A stretch of 64,000 bases of DNA, taken from the NCBI RefSeq assembly GCF_000316605.1, contig NC_019683.1, forward strand, positions 4,014,036-4,078,035, written 5' to 3'. The position numbers and the translations under genes were made by a program. This document shows, in pieces, positions 43,787 through 54,066 of this stretch. This DNA is from [Leptolyngbya] sp. PCC 7376 (lineage in GTDB: Bacteria; Cyanobacteriota; Cyanobacteriia; Cyanobacteriales; MRBY01). Every line of letters begins with the position of its first letter. Position 1 is the stretch's first letter. The notes under the pieces were generated by a model. That model did no database searches, was not told where the DNA came from, and was given only the letters and a program-made list of their open reading frames with translations.

Positions 43787-45106
43787 CTATTTATGCTCTG
43801 GGTGACGATAATCAATAAAATAAAATTCCGATTCTAATTTGTAATGCAACATAGCGGCGATCGCCCCACAAATCCCACCAAAACCCAATAGACCAGCACC
43901 TACTTTGAGACGCTTAGCATCTGGCAATATCGCTGTTGCAGCAACAGAGGCGATCGCCATAGTTACCAGAATACGTTTCGCCAATTTCGTATTTTTTAGT
44001 GCGCCCTTACAGCTACTGCAATGTTGAGTATGCTGTCGATATCGATCTAGAACTACGGGGCGATCAGTTTCAATGGGTAGAGGTTGTGGTTTAATGCCCA
44101 AACTTTCCCAAGGCAATTTACCTTCGCAATGTTGATCAAACCAACGCCGAAATTCGATCACGAATCGATCTGCTTCGGCAGGCATTTTGTAGGCATCTTT
44201 CCAACTTTCTGAAGACTGATGATTAAAATATTCTTGGCGCTGCAAAATAATCATGTCACTATCTATCACCGCATTTCGGGTCTGACGATGCTCCCACCAA
44301 CGCGGAATAAGACGACCCAATTGTTTCGCGAAATTCCTCACAAAAAAGGCAATTAAGCGAGCTTTGCCGGGAGAAGTCGGCACGCAATAGGTGACAAGAC
44401 CAACCTGTTTCCCCGACGGAAATGGAATTTCATACTCGACCAAACAAGGTGGTTTGAAGGTGATATTGGTCTTAAAACCGCTGGTGACCTTACCCTCAAT
44501 GCAGGTCATTTCAGAACTGATAATCTCAAAAGTTAGAGGCTTTGCCATCTCACGTTTCCCTTGTAAACCATGGTGCGCAAAGGGGACATGGCTCGGATCA
44601 ACAATATTTTCGACGAGAGTTGTCCAGTCATAATCCACGTCTCGGGCGTAAGTCGACCACACAAATCCCTTTGTTTCACTAATATTGGGCGATAAAGGTA
44701 GCGGCATTTCGGCGGCCAAATCCGGTGTCGTTTCGTCTAACCAAACCCAGAGTAAATCCTGCTCAGTTTGCACCGGGAATGAGACAACACAAAAATTGTC
44801 GCGACGTTTTTCTAGAATTTCGGGCTGACCTAACTGAGGAATTCGTTGGCAACTACCCGCTTCATCAAACTCCCAGCCGTGATAGCTACACATTAGGCGA
44901 TCGCTCTTTTCATCGATGCGACCTTCACTGAGAGGGGCAAGACGATGGGGACATTTATCCAGAAAAACAGAATATTTTTGCTGAGCACGAGGCTTCCAAA
45001 TGACCAGTGGTTTACCAAGAATAGTAATCGCTTTTGGTGCCGAAGGGTCTAAATCTTCTAGCAAAGCGACTGGATACCATTGCTGTAAAAAATTGAATGA
45101 GGTCAT
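43787..45106 (-). CDS. PaO/Lls1-like Rieske non-haem oxygenase
   Basis: The 439-residue protein has an N-terminal Rieske domain (about 8-120) with CPHRLAPLSEG and CSYHGWEFDEAG. The mononuclear iron site is ENIVDPSHVPFAHHG. The C-terminal CSSCKGALK (about 372-380) is the CxxC of the pheophorbide a oxygenase/TIC55/PTC52 family. One or two membrane helices follow (about 388-430), so it is thylakoid- or membrane-bound. Relatives oxidise chlorophyll-derived or other ring substrates. It lies 19 bases after the stop of the next upstream gene on the same strand, likely an operon. Confidence 0.9.
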   Translation of the reverse strand: MTSFNFLQQWYPVALLEDLDPSAPKAITILGKPLVIWKPRAQQKYSVFLDKCPHRLAPLSEGRIDEKSDRLMCSYHGWEFDEAGSCQRIPQLGQPEILEKRRDNFCVVSFPVQTEQDLLWVWLDETTPDLAAEMPLPLSPNISETKGFVWSTYARDVDYDWTTLVENIVDPSHVPFAHHGLQGKREMAKPLTFEIISSEMTCIEGKVTSGFKTNITFKPPCLVEYEIPFPSGKQVGLVTYCVPTSPGKARLIAFFVRNFAKQLGRLIPRWWEHRQTRNAVIDSDMIILQRQEYFNHQSSESWKDAYKMPAEADRFVIEFRRWFDQHCEGKLPWESLGIKPQPLPIETDRPVVLDRYRQHTQHCSSCKGALKNTKLAKRILVTMAIASVAATAILPDAKRLKVGAGLLGFGGICGAIAAMLHYKLESEFYFIDYRHPEHK

Positions 45107-45125
45107 GGGGATTATCGAGGCTAAA

Positions 45126-46073
45126 TTATTGAATGGAGAGTTGCTTTTTATCTGCTGCTAATTGTTTTTCTTTTCCAGTAATCACCGTCATCTGTTTCTG
45201 GGCATCGAGAGTATTGGGGCGCATCCGAATTAGATAATAAGCTTCTTCGCCCAATGCAGAAATTGTTGTTTCACCTTCTAACTTTTGCCAGCTCAACGGA
45301 AAACTCGCTCGATTGTAAAAGGTCAAGTAATAGCTGTAGGGCGATCGCCGCGATTCAGCGATATTGATTTGTAGCGTTTCATCAGGCTTTAAAGCACCAA
45401 AGAAAAATTGAGTATCTGTCGCACCAACGGGCAAAAACTCATATTTCACGAAGCTTTCCGGTAGTAGATCCCGTAACTGAAAAATTGTGAAGATATAGTA
45501 ATGCAGCGCGGAAAAATACCAGTTTGTTTTACCCGCTAAAGTCTTATAAAAATCATTGCTATCAGACTCTATTTTGAGCGTTGGCACTTGAATGTCTGCG
45601 TCAGTAGTTACTGTTGGATAAACGATATTTTCTTTTGCATGGTAATAGCGTAAACCAACCGTGTATTTGCCTTTTGGTAACTTGATTTTCAGTTCAGATT
45701 GCTCTGGATTATCCGTTAAAGCTTCAAAGTTTGTGACGGTTCGGTAAGACGGAAAATCGTAAATACAACCAACCCAAGATTCAGTCGAGCTACGAATCGT
45801 ATCAAGGTTAATTGTGAGTTCTGACTCCACCGGAATTGGCCCTAAAGTACCGATAATCGCATGGGTATTCCAGCGAGGTGCTTTCGTCATTAGAACCGAC
45901 AAACTGAGCGGTTTCTTCAGGAGGTTTTCGGAAATGATTCGCCAAGTTTTGCTTTGCTCTGTATTACGACCGAGGTAGAGGGTATAGAGATTACCGATGA
46001 CAAATTTGTTGACCTTATAAAAGCCAAAAGAAAGCAGCGCAAATGGAATTTCGAGCCAAGTTTTAATTCCCAT
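45126..46073 (-). CDS. Uncharacterised cyanobacterial protein (DUF6208-like)
   Basis: The product of about 315 residues has one or two hydrophobic segments near the N-terminus (about 4-40, IPFALLSFGFYKV). A long soluble beta-rich part follows (RWNTHAIIGTLGPIPVESEL, ELKIKLPKGKYTVGLRYYHA). I recall such proteins as DUF6208, with low certainty. TTG 46085 and ATG 46079 are also in frame, but ATG 46073 has GGGG six bases upstream and is chosen. It is co-directional with the oxygenase gene. Confidence 0.75.
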   Translation of the reverse strand: MGIKTWLEIPFALLSFGFYKVNKFVIGNLYTLYLGRNTEQSKTWRIISENLLKKPLSLSVLMTKAPRWNTHAIIGTLGPIPVESELTINLDTIRSSTESWVGCIYDFPSYRTVTNFEALTDNPEQSELKIKLPKGKYTVGLRYYHAKENIVYPTVTTDADIQVPTLKIESDSNDFYKTLAGKTNWYFSALHYYIFTIFQLRDLLPESFVKYEFLPVGATDTQFFFGALKPDETLQINIAESRRSPYSYYLTFYNRASFPLSWQKLEGETTISALGEEAYYLIRMRPNTLDAQKQMTVITGKEKQLAADKKQLSIQ

Positions 46074-46095
46074 CAGCATCCCCAAAAATCACGCT

Positions 46096-46773
46096 CTAGA
46101 TTCTACCGTAGTGGGCGATCGCCTCTTTCTTTTGCCAGGCCCACATCTGATCGCCGTAGGAGAAATGCCACCATTCATTCGGGTGCTGCACAAAGCCAGC
46201 TTTCGTCATCACCTGTCGCAAGAGGCAACGATTTTGGTGATATTGCTGGGATTCGGCATCTGTTTTCTCCGAATAAAAATCTGGATAGGAGCGATCGCCA
46301 ATTTCATCGATATCGCCACCCATATTTAAGGAGCCACTAGATTCGGTCGTTGCAAGGGTTAGGTCTACTGCTGCACCAGTACTGTGGGGTGGTGGCGTTG
46401 CGGGATTATCGCTGGGAGCAGCCCAAAATTTATAAACCTGTTCCCAAACCTCTTTTTCCTCAGATTCATTTAGGAGGCGATCGCCCTTCAGTTCCGCAAA
46501 CGTGTAATCCACCATAAATTGCTGCACCGCAATCGGTCGGTAAGCATCAAAGATTTGAAGCGTCAGTTCAGGTCGTTCTTCCTGCAAGCAAATCTGCGCT
46601 GCGATTAGCCGTCTTAAAACCAACTCCCGCAAAAAATATGGCGATCGCCCATCATAGTCTGCGCCTAATTTCAGATAGGGATGTGGCTCAATAATCGAGA
46701 ATAAATCCTTGGGAATGGGTGCGAGAGGCTCTTCAGATGGAACGAGAGGAACCGATTGGTAAGGTTTTTTCAT
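46096..46773 (-). CDS. D-alanyl-D-alanine dipeptidase, VanX/M15D family
   Basis: The 225-residue enzyme has the zinc site of VanX-type peptidases. PHSTGAAVDLTL near 128-139 gives the His and Asp ligands. The catalytic Glu and second His are in NEWWHFSYG near 202-210. FDAYRPIAVQQF carries the conserved Arg. It cleaves D-Ala-D-Ala and helps recycle peptidoglycan. No signal peptide is seen. Its start is four bases after the stop of ktrA. Confidence 0.93.
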   Translation of the reverse strand: MKKPYQSVPLVPSEEPLAPIPKDLFSIIEPHPYLKLGADYDGRSPYFLRELVLRRLIAAQICLQEERPELTLQIFDAYRPIAVQQFMVDYTFAELKGDRLLNESEEKEVWEQVYKFWAAPSDNPATPPPHSTGAAVDLTLATTESSGSLNMGGDIDEIGDRSYPDFYSEKTDAESQQYHQNRCLLRQVMTKAGFVQHPNEWWHFSYGDQMWAWQKKEAIAHYGRI

Positions 46774-46777
46774 GGCA

Positions 46778-47485
46778 TTACTTACAAAATGGCAAACGAT
46801 GGATCGCTTCGTTGGTACCGATCACCATCATCATTAATTCTTTATCAAGACGTTTTTCGGGTGAGGGATTAATTTCAAAACAATCGTCATTACCCACCGC
46901 TAAAACATTGACACCATAATTTGACCGGAGAGACAACTCCGCAAGGGTTTTACCGTGGAACTCTTCAGGAATCCGAATTTCCACAATGCAGTGTTTATCA
47001 TCAATGGCAAAACGATCGAGGATCGAGGGTCGCGTCAAGGTCATTGCCAAGGCTGCCCCGGCTTCATACTCCGGATAAACAATGCGGTCTGCACCGACCC
47101 GTTTTAATAATTTGCCATGCACACTAGAGGATGCCTTCGCAATCACATTTTCCACACCGCCTTCTTTAACATTGAGAGTCGTGACGATGCTTTCTTGGAG
47201 ATAATTACCGATCGCCACAATAACGGTATCAAACTCAAAAATTCCCGCTTGACGCAAAGCTGTCACTTCAGTGGAATCGAGCTGAACTGCTTTAGAGACA
47301 AGTTTGTCAGTCATCACTGTGGCAACAAGTTTTTCGTTGATGTCAGTCCCCATCACTTCGTAACCCAGTTCGTGCAACTTCCCACAAACTGCTCGCCCGA
47401 AACGCCCAAGACCAATAACGGCAAATTGGCGATTTTCGCCCCGTCGCAAACCCTGAAATAGGAAATTCCAATTAGGCAGATTCAC
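46778..47485 (-). CDS. ktrA: Potassium uptake regulatory subunit KtrA (TrkA-N/RCK)
   Basis: The 235-residue protein begins with GTG and has an RCK N-domain with the NAD/ATP loop VIGLGRFGRAVC near 23-34. A TrkA-C-like domain (about 150-225) completes it. It forms a cytoplasmic ring gating the KtrB channel in response to nucleotides. The stop is four bases before the dipeptidase start and the gene follows ktrB on the same strand. Confidence 0.93.
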   Translation of the reverse strand: MNLPNWNFLFQGLRRGENRQFAVIGLGRFGRAVCGKLHELGYEVMGTDINEKLVATVMTDKLVSKAVQLDSTEVTALRQAGIFEFDTVIVAIGNYLQESIVTTLNVKEGGVENVIAKASSSVHGKLLKRVGADRIVYPEYEAGAALAMTLTRPSILDRFAIDDKHCIVEIRIPEEFHGKTLAELSLRSNYGVNVLAVGNDDCFEINPSPEKRLDKELMMMVIGTNEAIHRLPFCK

Positions 47486-47568
47486 GTGTTACTTATCCTC
47501 TTAATTTGAAAACTGAATGGTTAAGGTTAAAAAGTTATGCTGGTTCGGCAGCAGCAATTTGAAGGTTA

Positions 47569-48906
47569 TTATCCCACAAGCAAATTTTCTTCAGGGTAGC
47601 TAATGCGCTGGGGTGTAGCTTCACCTAATATTGCCGACATTAGCAGTAATACACCGACTCTTCCGCAATACATTGTGCCAATAATCGCAATTTTGCCAAT
47701 CCCCGATAGGCTTGCTGTAATACCCGTTGAGAGGCCCACTGTCGCAAAGGCTGAAATCACTTCAAATAAAACATCAATCAACTCGAGGTTGGGGTTGCTG
47801 ACAGAAATAATTGCGGTAACTAGGGTAATCACAGTGGCTGAACCAAACACGACGGCGATCGCCTTAAAAATAATCGTTTGAGAAATTTCCCGCTGGTGAA
47901 TAGTGACCGTATTATGACCCCGCAAAACGGATAATGTGCAGTTAGCCAAGATACTCATCGTTGTGGTTTTGACGCCGCCGCCAGTACCACTAGGGCTTGC
48001 CCCAATAAACATTAAACCCATTGTGATAAAAAGCCCAGCAGTGGTCATATTGCCGATATCGATGCTATTAAATCCAGCAGTCCGGGTTGTCATCGACTGA
48101 AACCATGCGGCGATCGCCTTATCACTGAAACTCGCCATCGGTGCAAGGGTACTGAGATTATTCCACTCCACAAACAAAAAGGCGATCGTGCCAATACCCA
48201 ATAACCACAACGTTGTACGCGTTACTACAATGAAATTCAGCGAAAAATTAAAGCGGCGAAGTTTCCCTTTTCGACGATGCTGCAACCATAAATAAAACTC
48301 GATAATCACCTCATAACCAATCCCGCCAAAGATTACGAGGGCAGGGATAACGAGATTAATAATCCACGAATTGTGGTAACCAACCAAACTATCGCTAAAC
48401 AGGCTAAAACCCGCATTATTCCAGGCGCTAATGCTATGGAAAATCGACATCCAGAGACCCGATGCTGCGCCAAAATCTTGACTGAATCGAATATATAGCA
48501 GAAAAATCCCGGTCAGTTCACCAATCAGCGTCGTCGCAATGATCGAACGAATTAGGGTGCGAGTGCCTTGGTTATAGGGCTGGTCAAAAGATTCTTTGAT
48601 CGCAAATTTTTGAGCCAGGTCAAAGCGTCGACCGATTAACAGCATCAAAAAAGTGGACAAGGTCATATAGCCCAGACCACCAATCTGAATCAGAAATAAA
48701 ATCACGCATTGCCCAAAAGTCGAGAACGCAGTGCCTGTATCCACCACGCTTAAACCCGTTACACAGACTGCCGAGGTGGAGGTGAACAACGCAACCAATG
48801 GATCATTCCATGACCCTGACGCCATGGAAAGTGGCAACATCAGGAGCAAGGTTCCGAGTAAAATCGCGCCTAAAAATCCTAGGCAAATTGTTCTGGCGAT
48901 CGTCAT
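47569..48906 (-). CDS. ktrB: Potassium uptake channel KtrB (TrkH/KtrB family)
   Basis: The 445-residue membrane protein has the four-fold helix-loop-helix layout. P-loop residues are in TSTSAVCVTGLSVV, SISAWNNAGFSL, RTAGFNSIDIG and AFATVGLSTGIT, each with the filter Gly. The flexible gate GASPSGTGGGVKTTT is present. It takes up K+ with Na+ in the plasma membrane. ktrA follows 83 bases downstream. Confidence 0.95.
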   Translation of the reverse strand: MTIARTICLGFLGAILLGTLLLMLPLSMASGSWNDPLVALFTSTSAVCVTGLSVVDTGTAFSTFGQCVILFLIQIGGLGYMTLSTFLMLLIGRRFDLAQKFAIKESFDQPYNQGTRTLIRSIIATTLIGELTGIFLLYIRFSQDFGAASGLWMSIFHSISAWNNAGFSLFSDSLVGYHNSWIINLVIPALVIFGGIGYEVIIEFYLWLQHRRKGKLRRFNFSLNFIVVTRTTLWLLGIGTIAFLFVEWNNLSTLAPMASFSDKAIAAWFQSMTTRTAGFNSIDIGNMTTAGLFITMGLMFIGASPSGTGGGVKTTTMSILANCTLSVLRGHNTVTIHQREISQTIIFKAIAVVFGSATVITLVTAIISVSNPNLELIDVLFEVISAFATVGLSTGITASLSGIGKIAIIGTMYCGRVGVLLLMSAILGEATPQRISYPEENLLVG

Positions 48907-49053
48907 AGTGTTTGGGGCTTAAGACAGCAACGACATTACATCTCTTCATGTCCGTCTAGTGACGATAATCGTAGCGGCATTCGCCAGTTTTGAGAACTTA
49001 TCTCGACCAACCACTTACTTTTGGTAGAGACAGCACCAAGGAAAGCTAATTCA

Positions 49054-50046
49054 TTAAGTCCGAAATTTGGCGCGGAGTTTACGAAGTTCGAGTTTGAGCT
49101 GAATCAGGAACTGATTTTTGCGATGGGTGGTAATTGTTGGTGGGGAAATTTCTTTGTAATCAAAGAAGTGATTGACTTCCTTGAGGATTGTTTCGAGTCG
49201 CGGCACAATAGCGGCTTCGCGGTAATGGTTGACGAGGTCGCTATTCTCAGAGGAAACAGAAAAGTTTTCGAGCGCTTTGAGGATGCGATCGCCGTCATAT
49301 TTAACGTTATAGGTGCTGATTTTTTTGCAATTAAAACCGGGGTCAAGATAATCGGCTAATGCGCCATTCACACTGGAAAAGATTTCACATCCGCAGGCGA
49401 TCGCCTCTAGGGGCGGGAGACCAAACCCTTCACTGACAGCATTATTTCCCCAATATTCAGCGGAGTCGTAAATATAAATTTTGGAACGATTAAAGACTTC
49501 GCTGAGGTCTGGGACGAAATGATCGAGGACTTTGACGCGACAGGATTTTTGGAGTTCAGGAATCAGTTGATTCAGAACATAACTAGAAGTCTTACGCTTT
49601 TGTACCAGCACATCTATATCCCGTTCTAGATTGCGATTATTGAAAATCGGCGCAATTTGATTCGGCAAATGAAAAATCAGATTATTCGGCGCTTTATCTC
49701 CCCAATAGCCCATCGAGTTGCGACTCACGGTCAAAATCGGAATTGAGCTTGGAATTTTAAAGTTATAACCCGTGCTATGGGCATGGTAAATAACGTGGTG
49801 CGATCGCAAAGTTTTGATGAGATGGGGAATATCAAAACCCCAACTGATCACAAAAATGGCAGAATTTGGCTCTGTTTTTTCGAGTACTTCAGGAAGAAAA
49901 AGATGATCTGCCGATTGTTCGCGGTAGGTGACTAAATGCGCTGTTTGGAGTTTTGCGGCGAGCTCATAGGCATTAATTTCGGCGAAGAGGCCACCGCTCG
50001 AAAATTTTTCACTAACTCCGGGGACAAGAAAATAAAGTGGGCGCAT
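49054..50046 (-). CDS. Glycosyltransferase (GT-B, GT4-like)
   Basis: The product of about 330 residues has the GT-B donor-domain pattern GNNAVSEGFGLPPLEAIACGCEIFSSVNGALADYL (about 203-240), with the EGFGLPPLEA motif that contacts nucleotide sugar. The N-terminal half (FSSGGLFAEINAYELA) is the acceptor side. The frame is open to TTG 50103, but ATG 50046 starts right at the first strand, MRPLYFLVPG. It is divergent from the peptide ABC gene. Acceptor and sugar are unknown. Confidence 0.82.
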   Translation of the reverse strand: MRPLYFLVPGVSEKFSSGGLFAEINAYELAAKLQTAHLVTYREQSADHLFLPEVLEKTEPNSAIFVISWGFDIPHLIKTLRSHHVIYHAHSTGYNFKIPSSIPILTVSRNSMGYWGDKAPNNLIFHLPNQIAPIFNNRNLERDIDVLVQKRKTSSYVLNQLIPELQKSCRVKVLDHFVPDLSEVFNRSKIYIYDSAEYWGNNAVSEGFGLPPLEAIACGCEIFSSVNGALADYLDPGFNCKKISTYNVKYDGDRILKALENFSVSSENSDLVNHYREAAIVPRLETILKEVNHFFDYKEISPPTITTHRKNQFLIQLKLELRKLRAKFRT

Positions 50047-50193
50047 GACAGAGGGGCGAAATGGCAGAGAGCAAAACTTTGTGAGGGTATTTGCTGAATC
50101 CAAATTGTACGACTGTGGGCGATCGCCTGCGAATTGGGCGGAGAATTTTACTTAGGGAGATAAAATCAGAGGGTCAGTTTTGCCAAGTCACCC

Positions 50194-51840
50194 ATGAACA
50201 CTCACGAAACATCCCTACTCTCGGTTCAAGATCTTGGGATTGCCTATCCACCAAGAGGTCAAGCGAAGATTTTGCAATGGGCTGTTGATGGTGTTTCTTT
50301 TGCTGTGGGACATGGCGATCGCCTTGGCTTAGTAGGAGAATCCGGCTGCGGTAAATCGACCATTGGGCGGGCACTTTTACAACTGCTACCGAGGGGGTCT
50401 CAAATTCGTGGTGAATCAACGTTTCAAGAGAAACCAATTCTCAATCTGACTGGCGAAGCGCTCCGGCATTATCGCGGTGAAGTGATGGGTTTGATTTTCC
50501 AAGACCCGATGACTCGCCTTGATCCGTTGATGACTATTGGCAATCATTGCCTCGAAACTCTGCGCTGTCATAGCCCCGAACTGAATAAGAAGGAAGCAAA
50601 GCAAAGAGCTCTCGAAACGTTAGAAGCCGTCAGAATTCCGGCAAACCGTTGGGATCAATATCCCCATGAATTTAGTGGTGGTATGCGACAACGGGTGGCG
50701 ATCGCCTTAGCTTTACTCCTCGATCCGAAGCTGATTATTGCCGACGAACCGACAACCAGTCTTGATGTCACTGTCGCCAACGAGATTTTGCAAGAATTAA
50801 CCAGACTCTGTGCTGAGCGAGATATGGGGCTGCTGCTGATTTCCCATGACCTTGCGATGGTGGCAGAATATTGCACCGAAATTGCTGTGATGCATGAAGG
50901 CAAAATTGTTGAAATGGGCGGTGTTCAAAAGATTTTCAAAACGCCAGACCATCCCTATACCCAATCTCTTCTCGAAGCAGCGCTCCATCTCCATAGTGAC
51001 AAAGAATTAAATGCTGAAATCGAAACTCAGCCTCTGCTCTCCCTAGAAAATTTAGAACAGCACTATATTCTTGAAAGCAACTTTTTCCAGCAATTTATTA
51101 CTGGTGAAAAGACCCAAGTGATTAAAGCCGTTGACGGTATTAATCTCGATATTTATGAAGGCGAAATTCTCGGTTTAGTCGGTGAATCCGGTTGCGGTAA
51201 AAGCACCCTTTCCCGCACGATTCTGCAACTTGTCCCTCCCACAGGCGGCAAAGTGATGTTCGAAGGAAAGGAATTAAATCGGTTGTCTGTCGCGGAAATG
51301 CGTCCCGAACGTCGTCACCTCCAGATGATTTTCCAAGATCCCCATGCCTCTCTCAATCCCTTGATGACTGTTGGCGAAAATATTGGCGACCCACTCCAAA
51401 TTCATGGTTTAGCTGAAGGCGATGAGATTAAAGAACAAGTAATGCTAATGCTCGAAAAGGTTGGTTTAACGCCAACTGAAGATTACTATTCGCGTTTTCC
51501 ACGGCAACTTTCCGGTGGGCAACAGCAACGAGTGGGCATTGCCAGAGCGTTAATTACCCGTCCCCGCCTCATAATCTGTGATGAACCAGTTAGTATGCTC
51601 GATGCAAGTATTCAGGCGCAGGTTCTGGAGTTAATGCAGAATCTCAAAGACGAATTTAATTTGACCTATTTATTTATTACCCATGATCTGTGGGTCGCGA
51701 AATTTTTATGCGATCGCATTGCAGTGATGAATCAGGGCAAAATCGTTGAACTTGGCAACACTGAAGATCTATTTAAAAATCCGCAGCATCCCTACACTCA
51801 GAAACTACTCGGAGCAGCGCCACTCCTCCAAAATATTTAG
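50194..51840 (+). CDS. Fused dual ATPase of a peptide/nickel-type ABC importer
   Basis: The 548-residue protein is two oligopeptide-type ATPases in one chain, a DppD-like half (about 1-265) and a DppF-like half (about 280-548). Each has a GESGCGKST Walker A. The signatures are [12 protein letters not shown] and [13 protein letters not shown]. Walker B regions are DEPTTSLD and CDEPVSMLD. Each half has the C-terminal oligopeptide motif ([22 protein letters not shown]). Permease and binding-protein genes are not in the window. Confidence 0.92.
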   Translation: MNTHETSLLSVQDLGIAYPPRGQAKILQWAVDGVSFAVGHGDRLGLVGESGCGKSTIGRALLQLLPRGSQIRGESTFQEKPILNLTGEALRHYRGEVMGLIFQDPMTRLDPLMTIGNHCLETLRCHSPELNKKEAKQRALETLEAVRIPANRWDQYPHEFSGGMRQRVAIALALLLDPKLIIADEPTTSLDVTVANEILQELTRLCAERDMGLLLISHDLAMVAEYCTEIAVMHEGKIVEMGGVQKIFKTPDHPYTQSLLEAALHLHSDKELNAEIETQPLLSLENLEQHYILESNFFQQFITGEKTQVIKAVDGINLDIYEGEILGLVGESGCGKSTLSRTILQLVPPTGGKVMFEGKELNRLSVAEMRPERRHLQMIFQDPHASLNPLMTVGENIGDPLQIHGLAEGDEIKEQVMLMLEKVGLTPTEDYYSRFPRQLSGGQQQRVGIARALITRPRLIICDEPVSMLDASIQAQVLELMQNLKDEFNLTYLFITHDLWVAKFLCDRIAVMNQGKIVELGNTEDLFKNPQHPYTQKLLGAAPLLQNI

Positions 51841-51932
51841 ATGGTTAAGATGAAGGGCGATCGCCCCTCTGCTTATATCTGAAGAGACCGAATCAGTTAA
51901 GGTAATGGAGTTCGTCCTTTACTCCACTTGCA

Positions 51933-53873
51933 ATGAGCATCATCACCCTCCAATCCGTTACTAAAGATTTTGGGATTAAAGAGATCCTGCGAGACGGAAA
52001 TCTCAGCGTTGACGGCACAGATAAGGTTGGGCTGATTGGGGTAAATGGTGGTGGCAAATCCACGTTGCTCAAAATGATTGCAGGTATCGAACCAATTGAT
52101 GGTGGGAAACGTCTTGTGCGTTCCGGGGCAAGAATTATTTATCTGCCGCAGCAACCAGAAATTGAGCCTGAAAATACGGTGCTTGATCAGGTTTTTGCGA
52201 ATTGTGGCGAGCAGATGAAATGGGTTAAAGATTACGAAGAGCTTTCTCACAAAATGTCCCAGGCGGAAGGGGATGAGTTAAATAGCTTGATGGGTAAACT
52301 CTCGGCGATTACCGAAAAAATGGATGCTCTCAACGCTTGGGAGATGGAGACCAATGCCAAGATTATTTTGAGTAAGTTAGGTATTACGGATTTTGAGGCC
52401 AAAGTGGGTAGCCTGTCGGGGGGGTATCGTAAGCGAATTGCACTAGCTTCAGCGCTACTCTCTGAACCCGATTTGTTGTTAATGGATGAGCCGACAAACC
52501 ATCTGGATGCCGACTCGGTGGAATGGTTGCAAAGTTATCTCAATCAATATTCTGGCGCTCTATTGCTTATTACTCACGACCGTTATTTTCTCGATCAAGT
52601 CACCAATCGTATCCTCGAAATTGACCGAGGTGATCTCTATGCCTATTCGGGAAACTATTCCTATTATTTAGAGAAAAAAGCGTTAGCTGAGGAAGCGGCA
52701 GCTAGCAGTCAACAAAAGCATAAAGGGGTCTTGCGTCGAGAATTGGAATGGCTTAAACGTGGCCCTCAAGGACGAGCAACAAAACAAAGAGCCCGCATTG
52801 ACCGCATTCATGAGATGAAAGATAAAGTCTTTAAAGAGGCGCAGGGAAAGGTTGATATTGACACACCCGGCAGACGCATCGGTAAAAAGGTAATCGAAGT
52901 CGAAAATCTCTCGAAATCCTACGGCGATCGCCCGATTATTAAAGACTTTAGTTATGAATTTAATCCTGGCGATCGCATCGGCATTATTGGCGGTAATGGC
53001 GCAGGGAAATCCACTTTTTTAAATCTGATTACCCACCGCATCGAACCGGACTCCGGCACAGTCGATATTGGCAGCACGATTCATATTGGTTATTTTGACC
53101 AGCATTCAGATGATCTTGATGAGAAAACTCAAACTCAACGCGTGATCGAATACATCAAAGATGTCGCAACCTATGTCGAAACGGCTGATGGCACACAAAT
53201 CTCCGCGTCGCAAATGTTGGAGCGCTTCCTATTTCCGCCCGACCAGCAGTATGCCCCCATCCATAAACTGTCCGGTGGTGAAAAACGCCGCTTATTTTTG
53301 CTCAAAGTGTTGATGGCCGCCCCAAATCTGCTGATTCTTGACGAACCAACAAATGACCTTGATGTCCAAACCCTATCAATTCTCGAAGAATATCTCGAAG
53401 AGTTCAATGGTTGCGTTGTGATTGTGGCTCACGATCGTTATTTTCTTGACCGCACTGTCAGCACAATTTTTTCGTTAGAAGGGCAAGGAAAACTCCGCCA
53501 ATATCCCGGCAATTATTCTATTTACCTCGATTACAAAAAAGCTGAGGAAGCAAAGAAAGCTGAACTCGAAGCTGCTCAAGCAAAATCCTTACCGGCAAAG
53601 ACTGCGACCAAGACAAAAGCCAAAACTTATCAGAAGCCTAAGTCTGCCTCGAATCGTCTTTCAAATTATCAACGGAAAGAACTCGAACGCCTCGAAATGA
53701 AAATTATTCCTGAGCTGGAAGAGAAAAAAGAAGCCCTCGAAGCACAGCTCTGTCAACAAGCTGATGGTGACTACGAAAAACTCCAAGCCCTTTCTGATAA
53801 TCTCGCTCAGCTCAACCAAGAAATTGAAACAAAAACAGAACGTTGGCTAGAGTTAGCTGAACTCGACAATTAA
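51933..53873 (+). CDS. ABC-F family ATPase, Uup-like
   Basis: The 646-residue protein has two ABC domains with Walker A GVNGGGKST and GGNGAGKST and signatures LSGGYRKRIALAS and LSGGEKRRLFLL. The linker has KRGPQGRATKQRARIDRI (about 268-285), typical of Uup. A C-terminal coiled coil (about 575-640, LERLEMKIIPELEEKKEAL) binds DNA or ribosomes in Uup relatives. It is a soluble translation-related factor. It is the second ABC-F in this window and not a close copy of the one at 21.5-23.2 kb. Confidence 0.93.
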   Translation: MSIITLQSVTKDFGIKEILRDGNLSVDGTDKVGLIGVNGGGKSTLLKMIAGIEPIDGGKRLVRSGARIIYLPQQPEIEPENTVLDQVFANCGEQMKWVKDYEELSHKMSQAEGDELNSLMGKLSAITEKMDALNAWEMETNAKIILSKLGITDFEAKVGSLSGGYRKRIALASALLSEPDLLLMDEPTNHLDADSVEWLQSYLNQYSGALLLITHDRYFLDQVTNRILEIDRGDLYAYSGNYSYYLEKKALAEEAAASSQQKHKGVLRRELEWLKRGPQGRATKQRARIDRIHEMKDKVFKEAQGKVDIDTPGRRIGKKVIEVENLSKSYGDRPIIKDFSYEFNPGDRIGIIGGNGAGKSTFLNLITHRIEPDSGTVDIGSTIHIGYFDQHSDDLDEKTQTQRVIEYIKDVATYVETADGTQISASQMLERFLFPPDQQYAPIHKLSGGEKRRLFLLKVLMAAPNLLILDEPTNDLDVQTLSILEEYLEEFNGCVVIVAHDRYFLDRTVSTIFSLEGQGKLRQYPGNYSIYLDYKKAEEAKKAELEAAQAKSLPAKTATKTKAKTYQKPKSASNRLSNYQRKELERLEMKIIPELEEKKEALEAQLCQQADGDYEKLQALSDNLAQLNQEIETKTERWLELAELDN

Positions 53874-54066
53874 GCAGGTAAATATTAGAGAGAAATATGA
53901 GGCGATCGCCTCTATCAAAAAACGAGAGCTTTCCATAACATCCTGAATCCTTAGAATCTCAGAATAATTTAACGATTAGCAAACCCTAAACCCAGATGGA
54001 TATGTCAGTATTTCTCTAGAACACTATGCTCATCGCTAAACTGTCGCTGGCAAATAAATTTCACCT

